From Mycobacterium sp. 155 (lineage in GTDB: Bacteria > Actinomycetota > Actinomycetes > Mycobacteriales > Mycobacteriaceae), in contig NZ_KB892705.1 of NCBI RefSeq assembly GCF_000373905.1, forward strand, positions 1,753,909 to 1,817,908: a stretch of DNA of 64,000 bases, read 5' to 3'. Positions 57,047-64,000 of the stretch are shown piece after piece. A program made the position numbers and the translations under genes. A model generated the notes under the pieces. That model worked only from the letters and a program-made list of their open reading frames with translations. It was not told the origin of the DNA and did not search any database. The stretch's first letter is position 1. Each line of letters begins with the position of its first letter.

Positions 57047-58270
57047 ATGTACATGCCCGTTCGATCGAGCGCCGTGAAGGGACTCGCGATAGCTGGCGTC
57101 GGAGCCGCTGCAATCGCCACCACTGCACCCGCGGTGGTGACCGCCACACTTCCAACGCTGACTCGAGACGTTCAGCTGGCCGCCAGCCCCGCGCCCGGGG
57201 CAATCCTGGGCACCGTCCTGTCAAACCAGTTGGGGAACTTCCAGCTGCAATGGCCCTACGTCCGGGAGGGTGTCGTGGACGCACCCACTGCGGTGCTAGT
57301 CGCGCCGCTGACCTTCCTCGGCGCAGTCCAATCGGGGGCCTCCCCGCTGGTGATCATCGGCGTTACGGGCGGATCGATCACCCAACCGGTGAGCGACGCC
57401 TGGGACGGCATCATCACCACCGACCTCGACCAGATCCTGCCGAGAGCCCAGAACTCGCTGCTGTCGACGATCGTCGCCGGGTTCAATGTCGGCGAATCGG
57501 TGACCGGAGGATTGCCGGCCTACCTCGAGGCTCTCGTCACCGGGCGCAACCAGGTCTTCAACGCCGTCAGCCAGCCGCTGTCGGACTATCCGGATCAACA
57601 GCCACCCCTGCCGGACACGCTGCCCGAAGTCGTTGCCGTGGAATCGGTCAATGTGCTCAGCGGGGTGGTGTTCGGCGGCGGTGAACTGGTCGCGCTGGGT
57701 ATCCTCCAGGCGCCCAACGACTTCTACCAGACTCTGGCGGAAGGTGGCAGCCTCGGCGACGCGGTCGGGGCGAGTGCCGCCAGGGTGGAACAACGGGTCG
57801 GCCAGGGCGTCGATGTCGCAACCGCATCGATAGAGAACGCGGTGGTAAACATCCGCAACGCGAAACATGGCATCTTCCCCACGGCGGATGACGTCGAGGC
57901 CGAGGTCAGCTCGTCGGACTCGGAAAGCAACACCCCGACAACCAACAACGCCTCAGCCAAGAATATGGGAACCAACAGTGTCGCCAGCGTGCCCACAGGC
58001 GTGCTGACCCCCCCGAAGCTGGCGATCACACCGCCGTCGGCGCCCCGCTCCGGCTCCACGACGGTCGTACGCCCGTCGTTCAAGGCCGTCGTCGGATCGA
58101 TCGGTACACCGCCACGTGGCGGAAACACCGCACCGGAGAAGGCGATGAAGAGCCCGGTCGGCCAGTTGAGCAGCACGGTGTCGGGTGTCGGAGCCCAGGT
58201 CAAGAAGGTCACCGACGGCCTCGCCAAGGCTGTCACGCCGCGCGACAAGGCTAAGACCTCCGCAGACTAA
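57047..58270 (+). CDS. Secreted mycobacterial protein of unknown function
   Basis: 407 residues. A signal-like N-terminus (GLAIAGVGAAAIATTAPAVV) precedes a hydrophobic middle part with Gly-rich segments (residues about 80-260: LVAPLTFLGAVQSGASPLVI, NVLSGVVFGGGELVALGILQ), then a Ser/Thr/Pro-rich tail from about 290 on. Related proteins occur in families in environmental mycobacteria and resemble the C-terminal parts of some PE-like proteins, but there is no PE or PPE motif. ATG at 57047 has GTAGGGGA upstream. Stop overlaps the converging gene. Confidence 0.65.
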   Translation: MYMPVRSSAVKGLAIAGVGAAAIATTAPAVVTATLPTLTRDVQLAASPAPGAILGTVLSNQLGNFQLQWPYVREGVVDAPTAVLVAPLTFLGAVQSGASPLVIIGVTGGSITQPVSDAWDGIITTDLDQILPRAQNSLLSTIVAGFNVGESVTGGLPAYLEALVTGRNQVFNAVSQPLSDYPDQQPPLPDTLPEVVAVESVNVLSGVVFGGGELVALGILQAPNDFYQTLAEGGSLGDAVGASAARVEQRVGQGVDVATASIENAVVNIRNAKHGIFPTADDVEAEVSSSDSESNTPTTNNASAKNMGTNSVASVPTGVLTPPKLAITPPSAPRSGSTTVVRPSFKAVVGSIGTPPRGGNTAPEKAMKSPVGQLSSTVSGVGAQVKKVTDGLAKAVTPRDKAKTSAD

Positions 58271-59280
58271 AACAGGGTGGGATGCGCCGGTGCGGTGGTT
58301 TCGGGGACGGCACCGGCGCTCGCCGTAAGCGGTCGCCCCGCCAGCCCGTACCGGGCGAGCAGCGGCGCCACCCTGATACGAAGCGCGTTGCGGTAGTCCT
58401 GCGGCAAGTAGGCCCCGCGCCGGTACAACCGCTGGTATTCGCCGACGAGTTCGGGATACGAGCGGTGAAGCCACTGAAGGAACCAGCCGCGTGTCGATCC
58501 CCTCAGATGCAGCCCGAACACCGTGGCCCCCGTCGCGCCCGCCGCCGCGATCCGGCCGAGCAGCATGTCGAGATGTTCGACCGAATCGGTCAGGTACGGC
58601 AGCACCGGCGCGACCATGACGTGGCAGTCCAGCCCCGCCTCGCGCACCGCCGAGATCAGCGCCAGCCGCGCCTGCGGCGACGGTGTACCGGGTTCGACAT
58701 CACGATGCAGATCCGGATCACCCACCGCCAGCGAGATGGCTACGCTCGCCCCCGGCCCGTTGTGCGCGGCGTCAGCGACGAGCGGCAGGTCGCGGCGCAA
58801 GAGCGTTCCCTTCGTCAAGATCGAGAAGGGCGTTCCGGAATCAGACAGCGCGCGAAGGATTCCCGGCATCAGCACGTATCGGCCTTCGGCCCGCTGATAC
58901 GGGTCGGTGTTGGTGCCGAGTGCGACGGTCTCCCTGGTCCAGGACCTGCGGTGCAGTTCGCGTCGCAGCACCTCGGCGACGTTGGTCTTGACGACAACCT
59001 GGGTGTCGAAATCGACGCCGCAGTCGAACTCCAGGTACTCATGGGTTGGGCGGGCGAAGCAATACCGACAGGCGTGTGAACAACCCCGGTAGCCGTTGAC
59101 GGTATAGCGAAACGGCAATGCCGACGACGCGGGAATCTTGTTCAGCGCCGACTTGCACACGACTTCGTGAAAGGTGATGCCGTCGAACTGCGGAGTCCGC
59201 ACACTGCGGACGAACCCGAGACGCTGCAGCCCGGGCAGTGCGCCGTCGTCGACCCGCAACCCCTGCCCATCCCAGCGCAT
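58267..59280 (-). CDS. Radical SAM protein, Rv2578c family
   Basis: 337 residues. The cluster motif CSHACRYCFARPTHEYL (Cys-x3-Cys-x2-Cys) binds the [4Fe-4S] used to cleave SAM, and the overall layout resembles spore photoproduct lyase-like enzymes. Some relatives contain an intein; this one does not. I begin at ATG 59280 (MRWDGQGL), because the TTG at 59295 lies inside the LexA box. Regulation by LexA suggests a role in DNA damage repair. Its stop overlaps the plus-strand gene tail to tail by 4 nt. Confidence 0.88.
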   Translation of the reverse strand: MRWDGQGLRVDDGALPGLQRLGFVRSVRTPQFDGITFHEVVCKSALNKIPASSALPFRYTVNGYRGCSHACRYCFARPTHEYLEFDCGVDFDTQVVVKTNVAEVLRRELHRRSWTRETVALGTNTDPYQRAEGRYVLMPGILRALSDSGTPFSILTKGTLLRRDLPLVADAAHNGPGASVAISLAVGDPDLHRDVEPGTPSPQARLALISAVREAGLDCHVMVAPVLPYLTDSVEHLDMLLGRIAAAGATGATVFGLHLRGSTRGWFLQWLHRSYPELVGEYQRLYRRGAYLPQDYRNALRIRVAPLLARYGLAGRPLTASAGAVPETTAPAHPTLF

Positions 59281-59287
59281 GCTTCTA

Positions 59288-59315
59288 TCGAACAATTGTT
59301 CGAGTAGAATGTCAA
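59288..59315 (-). promoter_or_regulatory. LexA (SOS) box within the promoter of the radical SAM gene
   Basis: TCGAACAATTGTTCGA at 59288-59303 is a perfect palindrome of the mycobacterial LexA consensus TCGAAC-N4-GTTCGA. On the minus strand TTGACA (59315-59310) is a perfect -35, and TTCGAT about 17 nt further, partly inside the box, is a possible -10. LexA binding would block the promoter. Confidence 0.85.
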
Positions 59316-59395
59316 GAACACGTCGCCAGCTATCTCACCCCGGCGGTCTATGCGCTATCCGGCGACCATCTCGTCGGATGCCGCATCCGGCCAGT

Positions 59396-59839
59396 TCACC
59401 ACTGCCCGAGCTGGCACCGCGGGCTGTAGGGATGGTCGTTCTGAATGGCCACCTGACCGTCGACGGAGATCTCGCAGTGCGCTTGGGGTGCCTCACGCCC
59501 GCCGTGCGTGGTACTGCTGACCGTGAAGATCGCCCACTGCGGGTCAGCCAGCGTGGTATCGAACACCCAGGGGTTGTCCGGTCCCACGTTCACCTGGGCC
59601 TTCTGCAGATACTTGTACGGATCGGCGTTGTAGACGTCTTTGCTCGGCGGCTGGGTAGCCAGGTAGTAGAGATCGAAATCGTAGGGAGCACCCGACGTCA
59701 GCGTGTAACGGACCTCGTGTTCGGCGGCCGGATCGGCATTCGCCACCGAAGTACCGACAGTCTGCCCAACCGTAATAGATGCAGCCGCTACCACCAACGC
59801 GGCACCGACCCGGCTCGTCACGTTTCGCATGTTCCTCAT
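59396..59839 (-). CDS. Small secreted protein, unknown function
   Basis: 147 residues. A Sec signal (VGAALVVAAASITVGQTVG, cleavage likely near SVANADP) is followed by a beta-rich domain of about 110 residues (EVRYTLTSGAPYDFDLYYLA, NPWVFDTTLADPQWAIFTVS) with two cysteines, 38 residues apart. The layout resembles MmpS-type extracellular domains, but I cannot assign it. ATG at 59839 lies 8 nt after a TAGCGT box; ATG at 59830 is an alternative. Confidence 0.65.
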   Translation of the reverse strand: MRNMRNVTSRVGAALVVAAASITVGQTVGTSVANADPAAEHEVRYTLTSGAPYDFDLYYLATQPPSKDVYNADPYKYLQKAQVNVGPDNPWVFDTTLADPQWAIFTVSSTTHGGREAPQAHCEISVDGQVAIQNDHPYSPRCQLGQW

Positions 59840-59847
59840 ATCGAGGC

Positions 59848-59853
59848 ACGCTA
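59848..59853 (-). promoter_or_regulatory. -10 box (TAGCGT) of a leaderless promoter
   Basis: Lies 8 nt before the ATG of the secreted-protein gene on the minus strand. Confidence 0.4.
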
Positions 59854-59917
59854 CCGGGTTGTTACAGATGTGACAGGCTCGCAAAAGAGCATTTGGTGCA
59901 AGCCACGAGGCGAGACG

Positions 59918-61186
59918 TCAGGGCGTGAGTCGGGAAAGCAGCTCTGCGACGACGGCATCGGCTGCGATGTCGACCTGTTCACCGGTCGAGAGGTCTTTCA
60001 ATCCGATGGTTCCTGCGTCGAGGTCTCGATCACCGGCCACCAGCGCGTACTTGGCGCCAGACCGGTCCGCCGCCTTCATCGCACCCTTGAGTCCGCGGTC
60101 GCCGTAGGCCAGGTCGACCCGCACGCCGTCGGCCCGTAACCGCGCAGCCAGCTTGACGAGCTCGAGCTTGGCGGCCTCGCCGACCGGCACCCCGAACACC
60201 TGCACCCCGCTGTTGGCACCGGCCGCCGTCTTCCCCTCGGCCTGCAACGCCAGCAGTGTGCGGTCGACACCGAGGCCGAATCCGATACCCGACACATCCT
60301 GACCGCCGAGGCGACGCATCAGTCCGTCGTAGCGCCCACCGCCGCCGATGCCCGACTGCGCACCCAGCCCATCGTGTACGAACTCGAACGTCGTCTTGGT
60401 GTAGTAGTCCAGGCCACGCACCATGCGCGGGTTGATCACATAAGGAATCCCGAGCGCGTCCAGGTGTGCCTGCACGGTTTCGAAGTGCTGCTTGGCGGTA
60501 TCGGACAAGTGGTCGAGCATCAGGGGCGCATCGGCGGTCATCGCCCGCACCTCGGGCCGCTTGTCGTCGAGCACGCGCAGCGGATTGATCTCCGCGCGCC
60601 GCCGGGTCTCCTCGTCGAGATCGAGCTTGAACAGGAATGCCTGCAGGAGTTCGCGGTAGGCCGGGCGGCAGGTGTCATCGCCCAGCGATGTGAGCTCGAG
60701 CCGGAAGCCGTCGAGCCCCAGCGAACGGAAACCGAAGTCGGCGATCGCGATCACTTCGGCGTCGAGTGCCGGATCGTCGACGCCGATGGCCTCGACCCCC
60801 ACCTGTTGCAGCTGGCGATAGCGTCCTGCCTGCGGCCGCTCGTATCGGAAAAACGGCCCCGAGTAGCACAGCTTGACCGGCAGTGCCCCGCGGTCCAGCC
60901 GATGCTGGATGACCGCACGGATCACCCCGGCGGTGCCCTCGGGACGCAAGGTCACCGAACGCTCGCCGCGGTCGGCAAAGGTGTACATCTCCTTGGAGAC
61001 CACGTCGGTGGACTCCCCCACGCCGCGGGCGAACAACGCGGTGTCCTCGAAGATCGGCAGCTCGATGTCGCCGTAGCCGGCACGGCGGGCCGCGGTCAAC
61101 AGGCCGTCTCGGACGGCGACGAACTGGGCCGACTCCGGCGGCAGATAGTCGGGGATGCCCTTGGGCGCCTGGAATGCAGATGTCAC
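59918..61186 (-). CDS. hisS: Histidine-tRNA ligase
   Basis: HisRS (422 residues). Class II motif 2 is in [19 protein letters not shown], the histidine loops are [13 protein letters not shown] and [17 protein letters not shown], and a C-terminal anticodon-binding domain follows ([20 protein letters not shown]). GTG at 61186 overlaps the stop of the hydrolase gene (GTGA), so the two are coupled. Confidence 0.96.
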   Translation of the reverse strand: MTSAFQAPKGIPDYLPPESAQFVAVRDGLLTAARRAGYGDIELPIFEDTALFARGVGESTDVVSKEMYTFADRGERSVTLRPEGTAGVIRAVIQHRLDRGALPVKLCYSGPFFRYERPQAGRYRQLQQVGVEAIGVDDPALDAEVIAIADFGFRSLGLDGFRLELTSLGDDTCRPAYRELLQAFLFKLDLDEETRRRAEINPLRVLDDKRPEVRAMTADAPLMLDHLSDTAKQHFETVQAHLDALGIPYVINPRMVRGLDYYTKTTFEFVHDGLGAQSGIGGGGRYDGLMRRLGGQDVSGIGFGLGVDRTLLALQAEGKTAAGANSGVQVFGVPVGEAAKLELVKLAARLRADGVRVDLAYGDRGLKGAMKAADRSGAKYALVAGDRDLDAGTIGLKDLSTGEQVDIAADAVVAELLSRLTP

Positions 61187-61848
61187 AGAGTCAAACCTTC
61201 GAGAAATGGATTGGTGCGGCGTTCGTGCCCGATCGTCGAGCGCGGACCGTGTCCCGGTAGTACCACGGTGTCGTCGTCGAGCACCAACAGTTTTGTCACG
61301 ATCGAACCGAGCAGGTCCCGACCGCTGCCGCCGGGCAGGTCGGTGCGCCCGACCGAGGACCGAAACAGCGTATCGCCCGTGAAAACGACATCCGTCAGGC
61401 CATTGGTCAGCCGGAAGACCACCGAGCCTCGGGTATGCCCGGGCGTGTGGTCGACGGCCACGGTGATGCCGCCCAGCTCCACTTTGTCGCCGTCGTGGTC
61501 CAGCTCGACGAGTTGACGCGGCTCGGAGAACAGCATCCCGAACGCCAGCTGGGCCAGGCGCGGCCCGAATCCCTTGATCGGATCGGTGAGCATGAACCGG
61601 TCCTCGGGGTGGATATAGGCCGGACAGGCGTAGGTGTCGGCCACCTTCTGCGCCGACCAGATGTGGTCGATATGGCCGTGAGTGAGCAGGACCGCGGCCG
61701 GGGTGAGCCGGTTTTCGTCGAGAATGCGGCGCAGCGGCCCCAGCGCCCGCTGACCTGGATCGACGACGATCGCGTCGGCGCCGGGCCGTTCCGCCACGAC
61801 GTAGCAGTTGCACGCCAGCATCCCGGCTGGGAATCCGGTGAGGAACAC
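61183..61848 (-). CDS. Metallo-beta-lactamase-fold hydrolase (glyoxalase-II-like, Rv2581c)
   Basis: 221 residues. The zinc motif [10 protein letters not shown] (HxHxDH) and the later [11 protein letters not shown] and PGHGPRS segments carry the expected metal ligands. It probably hydrolyses a thioester, like glyoxalase II, although mycobacteria lack glutathione. I start at GTG 61848 (VFLTGFPAG), which aligns with the remembered start of Rv2581c; GTG 61878 is 30 nt upstream but abuts its own SD. Forms a pair with hisS. Confidence 0.88.
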   Translation of the reverse strand: MFLTGFPAGMLACNCYVVAERPGADAIVVDPGQRALGPLRRILDENRLTPAAVLLTHGHIDHIWSAQKVADTYACPAYIHPEDRFMLTDPIKGFGPRLAQLAFGMLFSEPRQLVELDHDGDKVELGGITVAVDHTPGHTRGSVVFRLTNGLTDVVFTGDTLFRSSVGRTDLPGGSGRDLLGSIVTKLLVLDDDTVVLPGHGPRSTIGHERRTNPFLEGLTL

Positions 61849-61967
61849 GGTTGCCAGTTTCCCACGTCGGTTCGGCACCTCCTGTTCACGCGGGTCGGAA
61901 GGCTCGGATTCAGCATCACCTGGCAGACTCGATGCCGATCGAAACGCCCACCAGGAGGACGACTGCG

Positions 61968-62834
<867 letters not shown>

Positions 62835-62837
62835 CCC

Positions 62838-63848
<1,011 letters not shown>

Positions 63849-63869
63849 CGCCGACGAGTGCCTGCTCGA

Positions 63870-64000
63870 TCAGGCCGCGCTGGTGACCCGATACACGTCG
63901 TAGACACCCTCGACGTTGCGCACCACGCTCAGCAGATGACCGAGGTGCTTCGGATCGCCCATCTCGAAGGTGAACCGGCTGATGGCCACCCGGTCGTTGG
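63870..64000 (-). CDS. relA: Bifunctional (p)ppGpp synthetase/hydrolase RelA, C-terminal fragment
   Basis: The last 43 codons of a minus-strand gene cut by the right edge. The sequence [20 protein letters not shown] followed by [17 protein letters not shown] is the end of the ACT domain of mycobacterial Rel (Rv2583c), which lies next to ppiB in M. tuberculosis as well. The catalytic domains are outside the window. Confidence 0.9.
   Translation of the reverse strand, partial: NDRVAISRFTFEMGDPKHLGHLLSVVRNVEGVYDVYRVTSAA

Noticed and set aside
57047..58270. PE or PPE family protein
   Set aside because: There is no Pro-Glu or Pro-Pro-Glu N-terminal domain; the start is a plain signal peptide.

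Overview
The window is high-GC actinobacterial DNA whose gene order and protein sequences point to a rapidly growing mycobacterium (Mycolicibacterium type). Segments that lie apart in M. tuberculosis (priA to pyrR, around Rv1402-Rv1379, and nusB to relA, around Rv2533-Rv2583) sit side by side here, as I remember them in M. smegmatis. Typical mycobacterial traits are mIHF, a PyrR-controlled pyr operon, many four-base ATGA/GTGA gene overlaps, and many genes whose start codon lies 6-8 nt after a TANNNT -10 box (leaderless transcripts). I saw no tRNA, rRNA, CRISPR array, transposase or phage gene.

Layout. 0-3.6 kb: 5' end of priA, an HSL-type esterase, a VOC protein, a Thr-rich lipoprotein and metK. 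3.7-6.4 kb: mihF-gmk-rpoZ-coaBC. 6.4-7.4 kb: a Gly/Pro-rich secreted protein where M. tuberculosis has a PE/PPE pair. 7.4-16.3 kb: the pyrimidine operon pyrR-pyrB-pyrC-(Rv1382-like)-carA-carB-pyrF behind a PyrR-binding leader. 16.3-27.6 kb: the main accessory region, with an MHS transporter, a beta-lactamase-fold hydrolase, a frameshifted FAD monooxygenase, a six-gene operon (GntR regulator, ferredoxin, substrate-binding lipoprotein, permease, ATPase, flavoprotein with HEAT repeats), and a small secreted Cys/Trp repeat protein. 27.7-36.2 kb: nusB, efp, pepQ, an Rv2536-like membrane protein, aroC-aroK-aroB, remnants and AhpD-like genes, a prepilin-peptidase-like protein and aroE. 36.2-47.5 kb: mltG, ruvX, alaS, yjbQ, rarA, DUF3097, a GAP-family membrane protein and broken accessory genes. 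47.5-64 kb: aspS, a ketopantoate-reductase-like gene, an esterase, two peptidases, a multicopper oxidase, an SOS-controlled radical SAM gene, hisS, a glyoxalase-II-like hydrolase, two tandem cyclophilins and the 3' end of relA.

The most interesting parts are these. (1) A translationally coupled operon joins an ABC importer to an AprA-like flavoprotein and an AprB-like 2[4Fe-4S] ferredoxin; the flavoprotein carries about nine HEAT repeats and the substrate-binding lipoprotein has an extra C-terminal domain. (2) A family of about 57-63 nt palindromes sharing a GGCGTGTCG-like core lies in four intergenic sites, one of them inside the carA-carB junction. (3) A second repeat of 25 nt carries the stop codon of two unrelated genes. 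(4) Several accessory genes are decaying: a YCII/ECF-sigma fusion remnant, an internally deleted YjbR gene, a DinB-like tail and two single-base frameshifts. (5) A perfect LexA box covers the promoter of the radical SAM gene.

All assignments come from reading the sequence and from knowledge of the families; no database search was run. Start codons were adjusted from ribosome-binding sites, -10 boxes, overlaps and remembered orthologues.
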